Below are positions 1 to 6,290 of a stretch of DNA of 10,544 bases, one piece after another. The translations under genes and the position numbers were made by a program. The notes beneath the pieces are model-generated. The model was not told the origin of the DNA. It did no database searches and saw nothing but the letters and a program-made list of their open reading frames with translations. Numbering within the stretch: position 1 is the stretch's first letter; every line of letters begins with the position of its first letter. The stretch covers positions 1 to 10,544 of the forward strand of contig CAKPKQ010000028.1 of the NCBI GenBank assembly GCA_934167305.1, given 5' to 3'. Source of the DNA: an uncultured Clostridia bacterium (GTDB lineage Bacteria; Bacillota; Clostridia; TANB77; CAG-508).

Positions 1-2
1 TA

Positions 3-86
3 ATTTCAAAGAGTAATGATAAAATTGAAATTAGCAATAATAAATATTTCAAAATTTTAAAAAAATTTATGCGGTACAAAAGTTGA
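3..86 (+). pseudogene. Upstream fragment of a frameshifted unknown gene (5' end outside window)
   Basis: From position 3 this frame is open and reads as ordinary coding sequence (Ile-Ser-Lys-Ser-Asn-Asp-Lys...) up to a run of seven A (59-65), then stops at TGA 84-86. The next frame is closed by TAA at 58-60, immediately before the A run, and then stays open from 61 to 753. Removing one A from the run joins the two frames into one continuous protein, with Lys-Asn-Leu-Cys-Gly-Thr across the junction. I therefore read this as the front part of the gene whose tail is at 148-753. The true start lies left of the window. It could be a real disrupted gene, a transcriptional slippage site, or a one-base assembly error. 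No family was recognised. Confidence 0.5.
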
Positions 87-147
87 CGAAACATTTGAAA
101 TTAATAATGAAAACAAAACATTTTATACAGGTGCTTATACTAGCTTT

Positions 148-753
148 ATGATGATATATTTTGCAAAATCTAACATTAACTTAGAACGTGAAATGGTATA
201 TAATTTAAAAGAGAAAAAAAGTGAAATAAAATTGCAAGAAATTAACGATGCATATTATTATAAAAATGAAAATTATACTATGAAAATAGAACTATTAGAA
301 GATGAAAAAGGAGATTACACAGATAAAACTAAAGTGACGGTAACCAAAAAAGATGGAACAACATCATCTAGTATAGAAAAAATCGCATACTTTCATAATT
401 ATAATGGAACAATTGAAACACTAAGCAATGGCTGTATTGCGTTTTTCAATACAGAAGGCTTTACAAATGGGTGGTATGATAAATATGGAAATAAAATACA
501 GATTGGTGGAAACTATCAAATACTTGATATAGATAATAATAAAATTTTTATAATTGATTATGAAAATGATATATATTATATTTTAAACATGAATGGAAAA
601 ACAATTTTAAAAACAAATGCACTTTATCCATATAATGACAGAATACTAATAAAAAATAAAAATAATAAAATGGTAATTTGTGATAGTGAACTAAACGAAA
701 TTTCAAATGAATATGATAAAATTATTTTAAACTTTTCAGCTGATCTCTTTTAG
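148..753 (+). CDS. Hypothetical protein, probable 3' part of a frameshifted gene
   Basis: This is a 201-residue open frame from the first ATG after the A7 run, ending in TAG. It is probably not a complete gene. The same frame is open back to position 61 with coding-like sequence but no ATG, GTG or TTG before 148. No Shine-Dalgarno sits at a normal distance from ATG 148 or 151; the nearest is a weak AGGTG about 14 nt away. The protein is hydrophilic, rich in Asn, Lys, Ile and Tyr, with no membrane segment. Its second half has a strand-turn rhythm (DKYGNKI, NMNGKTIL, SNEYDKI) loosely like WG-type beta repeats, but the match is too weak for a family call. A rho-independent terminator follows at 793-821. 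Function unknown. Confidence 0.55.
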   Translation: MMIYFAKSNINLEREMVYNLKEKKSEIKLQEINDAYYYKNENYTMKIELLEDEKGDYTDKTKVTVTKKDGTTSSSIEKIAYFHNYNGTIETLSNGCIAFFNTEGFTNGWYDKYGNKIQIGGNYQILDIDNNKIFIIDYENDIYYILNMNGKTILKTNALYPYNDRILIKNKNNKMVICDSELNEISNEYDKIILNFSADLF

Positions 754-792
754 TTAATATGGTAAAAAGAAAACCTGATATATATTAAAAAT

Positions 793-821
793 AAAAAGCA
801 CCTCATCTTGAGATGCTTTTT
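793..821. terminator. Bidirectional rho-independent terminator between convergent genes
   Basis: The arms AAAAAGCA (793-800) and TGCTTTTT (814-821) pair over 8 bp. After one C/A mismatch the stem continues with CTCA (802-805) and TGAG (809-812) around a TCT loop. A T-rich stretch follows the stem on both strands: TTTTTATTTT on + and TTTTTATTTTT on -. It lies between the stop of the unknown gene (753) and the stop of the arginase gene (825), so it can serve both. Confidence 0.85.
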
Positions 822-824
822 ATT

Positions 825-1856
825 TTAAAATTTTTCAATCCATTTATTTAAAATATTTGTAGCAATTTCTTTTGTAACATTATTTTTATCAAATAATGGA
901 TTATATTCAACTAAATCAGCAGATTTAATAATATCACTATACTTTGTAATTTCATCTGCCAATGCATAAGTCTCCTCTAAATTAATGCCATTTTTAGCTG
1001 GAATTGAAACGCCAGGGGCAACATTTGGATCAATCAAATCCAGATCTAAGCTAATATGTACTCCATCTGTTCCATTTGAAGCAATAGCAAAAGCTTTTTT
1101 ACAAATTTCTTCAACTCCATATTTTTTAATATCCTCAGTAGAAAATACAGTAACACCTGCATCTAATACATTCCCCCATTCCCAAGGGTCAATATCTCTA
1201 CCACCAACAATAACAGCATTTTTGAAACTGTAAAATGGACCATCATGAAAATCAGCTAATATACTTTTTTCATAATGTGTAGCAACTGCTAAAGGCAAAC
1301 CATGTAAGTTGCCAGTAACAGAAGTAGGGTAGGTATTGAAATCAGCATGTGAATCAAACCATATAATTCCCATATTCTTATTTTCTTTTATAGAACCTAA
1401 GCTCGAACCAATTGCGGTAATGTGATCTCCACCTACAAGTAAAGGAAACTCACCATCTTGTATAATTTTGCGAGTTGTTTTATATAACCTTTCATTAAAT
1501 TCATTAATTCCTTCTAAGTTCCTTTTTTCATTTTTAGAGTCTAAAGCTTTAACCGCTAAAACCAAATTATGCATTTTCGTATAATATGCATCTTTTTCAG
1601 CATCATTCATTTTTTCTTCAAAATGAATTTCATGCATCTCTAGTAACAAATCATCAAACTTTGATACAAAACTATTAATATCATTTGAACTAGAATTCGA
1701 GTGAGATTCTTCACTTTTTTTGTTGCCTTTCAAAATATAATTTTGAGAAATATTGCTTGATTTTAAACCTTCTGTTAAGGCTTGTGCCCCAAGCTCAGCA
1801 CCATCAATTTTTAGACCTAAGTCTGTACATGCACTTATAATTGATATTTTTTTCAT
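825..1856 (-). CDS. rocF: Arginase (ureohydrolase family)
   Basis: Arginase hydrolyses L-arginine to ornithine and urea using a cytosolic two-manganese centre. The 343-residue protein carries all ureohydrolase metal ligands: His145 in GGDHI (142-146), Asp168, His170 and Asp172 in WFDSHADFNT, Asp271 and Asp273 in SLDLDLIDP, plus the active-site Glu317 in LVEYNP. Asn174 and the TGNLHG segment (181-186) correspond to arginase residues that recognise the amino-acid end of the substrate, so arginase is preferred over agmatinase; formiminoglutamase is a less likely alternative. The family's usual DAHGD appears here as DSHAD. The protein is about 45 residues longer than typical bacterial arginases (around 300), mainly from a Ser/Lys/Glu-rich stretch near residues 42-110. 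The ATG start has AAGAAGGG 7 nt upstream. It is a single-gene unit with its own promoter and terminator. Confidence 0.9.
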   Translation of the reverse strand: MKKISIISACTDLGLKIDGAELGAQALTEGLKSSNISQNYILKGNKKSEESHSNSSSNDINSFVSKFDDLLLEMHEIHFEEKMNDAEKDAYYTKMHNLVLAVKALDSKNEKRNLEGINEFNERLYKTTRKIIQDGEFPLLVGGDHITAIGSSLGSIKENKNMGIIWFDSHADFNTYPTSVTGNLHGLPLAVATHYEKSILADFHDGPFYSFKNAVIVGGRDIDPWEWGNVLDAGVTVFSTEDIKKYGVEEICKKAFAIASNGTDGVHISLDLDLIDPNVAPGVSIPAKNGINLEETYALADEITKYSDIIKSADLVEYNPLFDKNNVTKEIATNILNKWIEKF

Positions 1857-1892
1857 TTTAAACCCTTCTTTAAATTTTCACTAACATGATGA

Positions 1893-1904
1893 TGATAATT
1901 ATCA
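1893..1904. promoter_or_regulatory. 12-bp palindrome in the arginase leader, candidate operator
   Basis: TGATAATTATCA is a perfect palindrome lying 22-33 nt downstream of the predicted arginase -10 box, a suitable place for a repressor. It shares the TGA...TCA and A/T-core character of ARG boxes but is two bases shorter than the TGAAT-N4-ATTCA core, so the regulator cannot be named. AT-rich palindromes of this length also occur by chance. Confidence 0.25.
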
Positions 1905-1925
1905 AACATCAGAAGTACGGCAAAG

Positions 1926-1954
1926 ATTATATCAATAAGCTAAAAAAAAGTCCA
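1926..1954 (-). promoter_or_regulatory. Promoter of the arginase gene (sigma-A type, extended -10)
   Basis: Read on the minus strand, TGGACT (1954-1949) is a 4/6 match to -35. A 17-nt spacer follows, then a perfect TATAAT (1931-1926) preceded by TGA, which makes an extended -10. Transcription would start near 1919, giving a leader of about 60 nt before the ATG at 1856. The site lies directly after the mutS2 terminator, which supports separate transcription of the arginase gene. Confidence 0.65.
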
Positions 1955-1963
1955 GTATTTTTA

Positions 1964-1995
1964 ATAAAAAAATCCTTCTATAAAAGAAGGATTTT
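1964..1995 (-). terminator. Rho-independent terminator of mutS2
   Basis: The perfect 11-bp arms AAAATCCTTCT (1969-1979) and AGAAGGATTTT (1985-1995) enclose a 5-nt loop. On the minus strand the stem runs into seven consecutive T and a further T-rich stretch. It begins 2 nt after the mutS2 stop codon. Confidence 0.9.
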
Positions 1996-1997
1996 GA

Positions 1998-4352
1998 TTA
2001 TCTAATTTCAACTATAGTTACACCCATTTCGCCCTCACCAAATGTACCTATGCGAAAACTTTTTACATGGGGATTTTTTTTCAAAAACGAATGAATGCCT
2101 TCGCGAAGTTTACCTGTGCCTTTACCATGAACAATTCTAACAGGTGAAATGTTTGCTGATGCACAATTGTCTAAATATTTATCAATAACATAAATTGCTT
2201 CATCAACATTTTGACCAATAACATTTATTTCAGGAGAAACAGTTTTAGCTTTTGATTCTTTATTTGTAGTAACCTTTCCAGATTCTTTTACTTTAACAGC
2301 ATTAGTTAAACTTTTTCTTAAATCTGAAAGCTTAATATTCATTTTCATATTGCCAACCTGAACTTGAACCTCATTAGATTTATTAATTTTATTACCAACA
2401 ATAAATCCATTCGAACCAAGAGAAGTAATGTAAACATTTAAGCCATCTTTTACATCTGACTCAGTTAATGCTTCAAAACTATTATTTTGCTCAGTATAAT
2501 GAATAGAATTTATAGCCTTTAATTTATCATTTAGTTTATTTCTTAGATTATTTGCCTGTTTTATATCAGAAGAATTATTAAGCTCATGTATAATTTCTGT
2601 AGCCTCTTCTTTGGCAGAAAGTAAAATATCGCGTGCTTCTAATTTAGCATTTTCAAGCAATTGTGATCTTTTTTCTAAAACAACATCTTGTTTTTGTTCT
2701 AAACTTTTTCTTAAAAGCTCAACTTGTCTTAAATTTTTTTCCGTTTCTTCTTTCTGCTTTTCAATCTCTAACTTACTATCATAAATACTTTTTAATAATT
2801 CCTCAATTGGTATTTTATCATCTTTTAAATGACTATTTGCTACATTTAGTATTTTCTCATTTAAACCAAGTCTTTTACTAATAGCAAAAGCATTGCTTTT
2901 GCCGGGAATACCAACTAATAGCTTATATGTTGGCTTTAGATTTTCTATATCAAATTCAAAACTTGCATTTTCAAATCCATCTGTTATTAATGCATATTCT
3001 TTTAATTCTTGGTAGTGTGTAGTGCAACAAACTATACTTCCAATATCTTTTAAATAACTTAAAATACTAATTGCAAGTGCAGCACCTTCTAAAGGGTCTG
3101 TGCCAGAGCCTAGTTCGTCTAATAAAACCAAACTATTATTATCAGCTATATTAGTAATTTCAACAATATTTTTTATATGTGCAGAAAATGTACTAAGAGA
3201 TTCTTGTATACTCTGCTCATCACCAATGTCAGCAAATATATGTGAAAAAACACTTATGCTACTACTTTCACTACAAGGAATAGGAATACCAGAATAAGCC
3301 ATTAAAAGTAATAATCCAACAGTTTTTAAGGCAACAGTTTTTCCACCTGTATTTGGACCAGTAATTAAAAGTGAAACATAGTTTTTACCTAAAGAAATAT
3401 CTATAGGAACAACCTTATCCTTGTCAATTAAAGGATGTTTTGCTTTATATAAATCAATGTATTTGTTATTATTTAAAACAGGAATAATTCCAAAACTATC
3501 AATTCCAAAATTAGCTTTTGCAAAAATCAAATCAATACTAGAAATAAGAGTTAAATTGTTTTTTAATTGATTAACATATTCATATAATGAAGAAGAAAGT
3601 ATTTGTAAAATTCTTTCAATCTCAATATCTTCTTCAATTTTTATATGATTAATTTTATTATTTAATTCAAATATACTTGTTGGCTCAATATATAAAGTAG
3701 AACCACTACTAGAAGTATCATGTATAAATCCTTTTATATAACTTCTATATTCTTCTTTAACAGGTATAACATATCTATTATTACGAATTGTAACAATTGG
3801 TTCCATTATATATTTAGCATAAGTACTAGAATGAATAAATCCATTTAACTTATCTTTAACTTCTTGCTCAAAGTTTTTTCTGTTTCTTCGTAAGCTAGCA
3901 AGCTTACTAGAAGCATTATCAGCAACGGAGTTTTCATCAATTATTTTATCAAAAATATTTTTTTCAATAGAAGGGTTTGAATAAAGAAAACTAAAATATT
4001 TTTCTAAATATTCAAAAGTAACAGAAGAATCATCGTAAAAATATTCTTTTAATTCTCTGCACATTTTTAAAAGCACGGCAAAATTAAGTAATCCTTTTAT
4101 AGATAAAGTTTGATTACTTTCTAAAACTTTAATATATTTTTCTAATTCTTCAGTTTCATAAAATGGTGGAATACCTTTTTGATGTAAAAGTGTATCAGCT
4201 TGTTTGGTTTCGTTAAGCAAAACATCAACTTGTTCATAAGAAAAATTAGGAACTAATTGCTCACACAAATTTTTTCCTAAATAAGTTTTACAATATCCAC
4301 CTAGTTTTTTTATAATTTCATTATATTCTAATTTATTTAAAATAGCGTCCAT
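1998..4352 (-). CDS. mutS2: Endonuclease MutS2 (MutS-family ATPase with Smr domain)
   Basis: MutS2 is a dimeric MutS-like ATPase. In some bacteria it suppresses homologous recombination; in Bacillus subtilis it also acts on collided ribosomes. The 784-residue length is normal. Visible in order: core/lever domain (1-300), Walker A GPNTGGKT (332-339), ABC-like signature STFSAHI (387-393), Walker B LVLLDELGSGTDP (408-420), the TTHYQEL switch (444-450), a Lys/Glu-rich coiled coil (about 515-615), a KOW-like connector (about 635-690) and a C-terminal Smr domain (about 706-784). There is no N-terminal mismatch-recognition domain, which separates it from MutS. The Smr domain keeps HGKGTGKLR (742-750), but the usual LDLRG is INVIG (709-713). 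ATG has GAGG 8 nt upstream. It diverges from the rimP operon, with a strong terminator after its stop. Confidence 0.97.
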   Translation of the reverse strand: MDAILNKLEYNEIIKKLGGYCKTYLGKNLCEQLVPNFSYEQVDVLLNETKQADTLLHQKGIPPFYETEELEKYIKVLESNQTLSIKGLLNFAVLLKMCRELKEYFYDDSSVTFEYLEKYFSFLYSNPSIEKNIFDKIIDENSVADNASSKLASLRRNRKNFEQEVKDKLNGFIHSSTYAKYIMEPIVTIRNNRYVIPVKEEYRSYIKGFIHDTSSSGSTLYIEPTSIFELNNKINHIKIEEDIEIERILQILSSSLYEYVNQLKNNLTLISSIDLIFAKANFGIDSFGIIPVLNNNKYIDLYKAKHPLIDKDKVVPIDISLGKNYVSLLITGPNTGGKTVALKTVGLLLLMAYSGIPIPCSESSSISVFSHIFADIGDEQSIQESLSTFSAHIKNIVEITNIADNNSLVLLDELGSGTDPLEGAALAISILSYLKDIGSIVCCTTHYQELKEYALITDGFENASFEFDIENLKPTYKLLVGIPGKSNAFAISKRLGLNEKILNVANSHLKDDKIPIEELLKSIYDSKLEIEKQKEETEKNLRQVELLRKSLEQKQDVVLEKRSQLLENAKLEARDILLSAKEEATEIIHELNNSSDIKQANNLRNKLNDKLKAINSIHYTEQNNSFEALTESDVKDGLNVYITSLGSNGFIVGNKINKSNEVQVQVGNMKMNIKLSDLRKSLTNAVKVKESGKVTTNKESKAKTVSPEINVIGQNVDEAIYVIDKYLDNCASANISPVRIVHGKGTGKLREGIHSFLKKNPHVKSFRIGTFGEGEMGVTIVEIR

Positions 4353-4362
4353 AATTATAACC

Positions 4363-4393
4363 TCACGTACATATTATGCCATAAAATACGTGA
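4363..4393. promoter_or_regulatory. Inverted repeat around the mutS2 promoter/RBS, candidate operator
   Basis: TCACGTA (4363-4369) and TACGTGA (4387-4393) form a perfect 7-bp inverted repeat with 17 nt between the arms, 24 bp centre to centre. It brackets the putative mutS2 -10 box, and one arm overlaps the mutS2 ribosome-binding site. It could bind a dimeric regulator. No known consensus was recognised. Confidence 0.25.
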
Positions 4394-4401
4394 AAAAACA
4401 A
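4373..4401 (-). promoter_or_regulatory. Possible mutS2 promoter
   Basis: On the minus strand, TTGTTT (4401-4396), a 17-nt spacer and CATAAT (4378-4373, 5/6) form a weak sigma-A-like promoter. The start point would be about 4366, leaving a leader of only about 13 nt that still includes the GAGG at 4364-4361. The -35 box is poor (3/6), so this is tentative. Confidence 0.35.
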
Positions 4402-4450
4402 GAAAAACAACATACTCAGGACAAAAAAAGAATAAAATGCTTAAAAATAC

Positions 4451-4479
4451 TTGCAATTGCTATAAAAGTAGGGTATAAT
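4451..4479 (+). promoter_or_regulatory. Promoter of the rimP-nusA-infB operon
   Basis: TTGCAA (4451-4456, 4/6), a 17-nt spacer and a perfect TATAAT (4474-4479) make a good sigma-A promoter. The start near 4486 gives a 5' leader of about 136 nt before the rimP ATG, containing an 11-bp hairpin and a repeat element. Confidence 0.7.
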
Positions 4480-4500
4480 AATAATGCATATTGAATTACA

Positions 4501-4529
4501 AGAAGAGTGGGAACAAAGCCCACTCTTCT
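4501..4529 (+). promoter_or_regulatory. Perfect 11-bp hairpin in the rimP operon leader
   Basis: AGAAGAGTGGG (4501-4511) pairs with CCCACTCTTCT (4519-4529) around the loop AACAAAG. It begins about 15 nt after the predicted transcription start. No T-run follows on the + strand (ATCATGAAG), so it is not a canonical terminator as it stands. It may be a leader structure for regulation or 5'-end stability of the operon mRNA. From memory and unverified, similar GTGGG/CCCAC hairpins precede rimP in other Firmicutes. Confidence 0.6.
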
Positions 4530-4539
4530 ATCATGAAGA

Positions 4540-4545
4540 AAGGAG
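4540..4545 (+). promoter_or_regulatory. Displaced Shine-Dalgarno sequence (AAGGAG) upstream of rimP
   Basis: This is the only strong SD-like site in the rimP leader, but it lies 76 nt from the rimP ATG, too far to act directly. The intervening DNA is mostly the repeat element. If the stretch from about 4555 to 4621 were absent, AAGGAG would sit about 9 nt from the ATG, a normal distance. This suggests it is the original rimP site, separated by an insertion (inference). Confidence 0.4.
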
Positions 4546-4572
4546 AAAGACGTTAAGAAGGGATGAAGATGT

Positions 4573-4622
4573 GTCCCCGAACTGACAAAAATGTCAGTTA
4601 AAGAAACGTCCCCAAACTGACA
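4573..4622 (+). repeat. Short REP-like element with direct and inverted repeats, overlapping the rimP start
   Basis: GTCCCCGAACTGACA (4573-4587) recurs as GTCCCCAAACTGACA (4608-4622), a 15-bp direct repeat with one mismatch and a 35-nt period. Between them TGTCAGTT (4592-4599) is the inverse of AACTGACA, so it can pair with copy 1 (8-bp stem, 4-nt loop) or copy 2 (8-bp stem, 15-nt loop). The last A of copy 2 is the A of the rimP ATG. The GC-rich GTCCCC blocks contrast with the surrounding AT-rich DNA. The layout resembles short extragenic palindromic elements mobilised by Y1/RAYT transposases, but no transposase gene is in the window, so that link is inference. Confidence 0.6.
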
Positions 4623-5107
4623 TGGAGGAAAAAATTGAGGCTTTGATTGGTAAGACAATTGAAGATTTGGGCTATGAGCTTTATGATGTTATTTATGAGA
4701 AGGAAGCAAAGGACTTTTATTTGCGAATTTTTATAGATACACCTAATGGTATTAGTTTAGATGACTGTGAAAAGGTTAATGATGCAATAAACCCAATATT
4801 GGATGAGGCAAATTATATAAAAGATCAATATTTTTTAGAAGTTTCTTCACCAGGTGTGGAAAGAAGACTTAGAAAAAATAAACATTTTGAAGCAAGTATT
4901 GGTAAAGAAGTTGATGTTAATTTATATAGTCCTATAAAATTGAAACAAGATGAAATAAATGAAAAAAAGAAAAATACAACTAAAAATATATCTGGAATTT
5001 TAAAGGGTTTTGATGAAAGCAATATAACTCTAGAAATAGAATCAAATGAAGAAATAAAAATAGAAAGAAAAAATATTTCAAATATAAAAATTAAATTTAA
5101 TTGGTAA
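4622..5107 (+). CDS. rimP: Ribosome maturation factor RimP
   Basis: RimP binds the immature 30S subunit and helps its late assembly. The 161-residue protein has the N-terminal alpha/beta domain (about 1-85) with GYELYDV (17-23), FIDTPNGISLDDC (37-49) and the diagnostic LEVSSPG (72-78), then the C-terminal SH3-like domain (about 88-161). A Lys/Glu-rich insert (about 105-123) makes it slightly longer than usual. ATG 4622 is chosen because MEEKIEALI matches the normal RimP beginning and no start codon exists in this frame upstream, which is closed by TGA at 4583. The start lacks a Shine-Dalgarno sequence: it is preceded by the repeat element, with the nearest strong SD 76 nt away. First gene of the operon; nusA follows after 19 nt. 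Confidence 0.95.
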   Translation: MEEKIEALIGKTIEDLGYELYDVIYEKEAKDFYLRIFIDTPNGISLDDCEKVNDAINPILDEANYIKDQYFLEVSSPGVERRLRKNKHFEASIGKEVDVNLYSPIKLKQDEINEKKKNTTKNISGILKGFDESNITLEIESNEEIKIERKNISNIKIKFNW

Positions 5108-5126
5108 TAAGGGAGGAATTTGAAAA

Positions 5127-6245
5127 ATGAAAAAGAAGGCAAATATACTTGCAATTGATAGCACTGAATTAATGATGGCTTTAGACGAACTTGAAAAAGA
5201 AAAAGGAATAAAAAAAGAAGCAATACTAGAATCTATAGAAACTGCTTTAGTAACAGCATATAAAAGAAACTTCGATTCAGAAGAAAATGTTAAAGTTACT
5301 ATGGACGGACAAACTGGAGAAATTCATATATATGCTGTAAAAGATGTCGTAGAAGAAGTTGAAAATCCTAATACACAAATTTTACTAGCAGATGCTAAAA
5401 ATATAGATAGCAAATTATTAGTTGGAGATAAAGCTGAAATTGAATTAATGCCTAAAAACTTTGGAAGAATTGCAGCTCAAACTGCAAAACAAATTATAGT
5501 TCAAAAAATTAGAGAAGAATCTAGAAATCTAGTATTTGATGAGTTTAATGAAAGAAAAGGCGAAATAGTTTCTGGTATAGTTCAAAAAGCAGATGGAAAC
5601 ATAGTAGTATTAGACTTAGGAAAATTAGAAGCTGTTATGCCAGCTAAAGAACAAGTTCCAACTGAACATTACCATGTAAATGACAAAATTAGAGCATATA
5701 TTGTTAATGTAGAAAAAGGATTAAAAGGTGCTCCACAAGTTACTGTTTCAAGAGCTTGTAGTGATTTTGTAAGAAAATTATTTGAACTTGAAATTCCTGA
5801 AATTTATGAGGGAGTTATTGAAATAAAAAGTGTATCAAGAGATGCTGGAAATAGAAGCAAAGTTGCAGTATATTCACCTAATGAAAATATTGACCCAGTT
5901 GGTTCTTGTGTTGGACAAAAAGGAATTCGTATTCAAAACATTATAAATGAACTTAATGGAGAAAAGATTGATGTTATTGAATGGAATCAAGATCCTGCAA
6001 TTTATATTTCTGCAGCATTATTACCTGCACAAGTTATGGCAGTTGATGCTCATGAAGATGAAAAATTTGCTCAAGTAATTGTACCAGATGATCAATTATC
6101 ATTAGCAATTGGTAAAGCTGGTCAAAATGCAAGACTTGCAGCTAGATTAACAGGATGGAAAATAGATATAAAGAGTGAAACTCAATTTAGAGAAATGTTA
6201 TCAAAACAACAAGAGTCAGATGAAGAAACAAAAACAGAGGAATAA
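5127..6245 (+). CDS. nusA: Transcription termination/antitermination factor NusA
   Basis: NusA binds RNA polymerase near the RNA exit channel, stimulates pausing and intrinsic termination, and takes part in antitermination. The 372-residue protein shows the polymerase-binding N-terminal domain (about 12-125, with ALDELEKEKGI at 18-28), an S1 domain (about 144-208), KH1 with GQKG (263-266) and KH2 with IGKAGQN (328-334), ending in an acidic Glu/Thr tail. As in other Firmicutes it lacks the C-terminal acidic repeats of the E. coli protein. ATG is preceded by GGGAGG with a 10-nt gap. Placement between rimP and ylxR is the conserved order. Confidence 0.98.
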   Translation: MKKKANILAIDSTELMMALDELEKEKGIKKEAILESIETALVTAYKRNFDSEENVKVTMDGQTGEIHIYAVKDVVEEVENPNTQILLADAKNIDSKLLVGDKAEIELMPKNFGRIAAQTAKQIIVQKIREESRNLVFDEFNERKGEIVSGIVQKADGNIVVLDLGKLEAVMPAKEQVPTEHYHVNDKIRAYIVNVEKGLKGAPQVTVSRACSDFVRKLFELEIPEIYEGVIEIKSVSRDAGNRSKVAVYSPNENIDPVGSCVGQKGIRIQNIINELNGEKIDVIEWNQDPAIYISAALLPAQVMAVDAHEDEKFAQVIVPDDQLSLAIGKAGQNARLAARLTGWKIDIKSETQFREMLSKQQESDEETKTEE

Positions 6246-6290
6246 TGAATAAAAAGTATAAATACATTAAAAATAAAGGAAGTGAGCATT

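Noticed and set aside
985..1233. 82-residue plus-strand open frame inside the arginase gene
   Set aside because: Antisense to well-conserved arginase motifs, with no SD or family resemblance.
1873..1887. CodY-like box upstream of arginase
   Set aside because: Starts with AATTTTC but matches only about 11 of 15 consensus positions, within chance in such AT-rich DNA.
4501..4529. The leader hairpin as a rho-independent terminator
   Set aside because: No T-run follows on the plus strand, and on the minus strand only a short broken one; it is better described as a leader structure.
4533..4556. Seven-codon frame ATG 4533 to TAA 4554-4556 as a leader peptide
   Set aside because: No SD upstream; the ATG follows directly after the hairpin arm and no regulatory logic is visible.
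4416..4658. 80-residue minus-strand open frame across the rimP leader
   Set aside because: It reads through the repeat element and the start of rimP on the opposite strand, has no SD and no recognisable domain; it is a shadow of the repeat.
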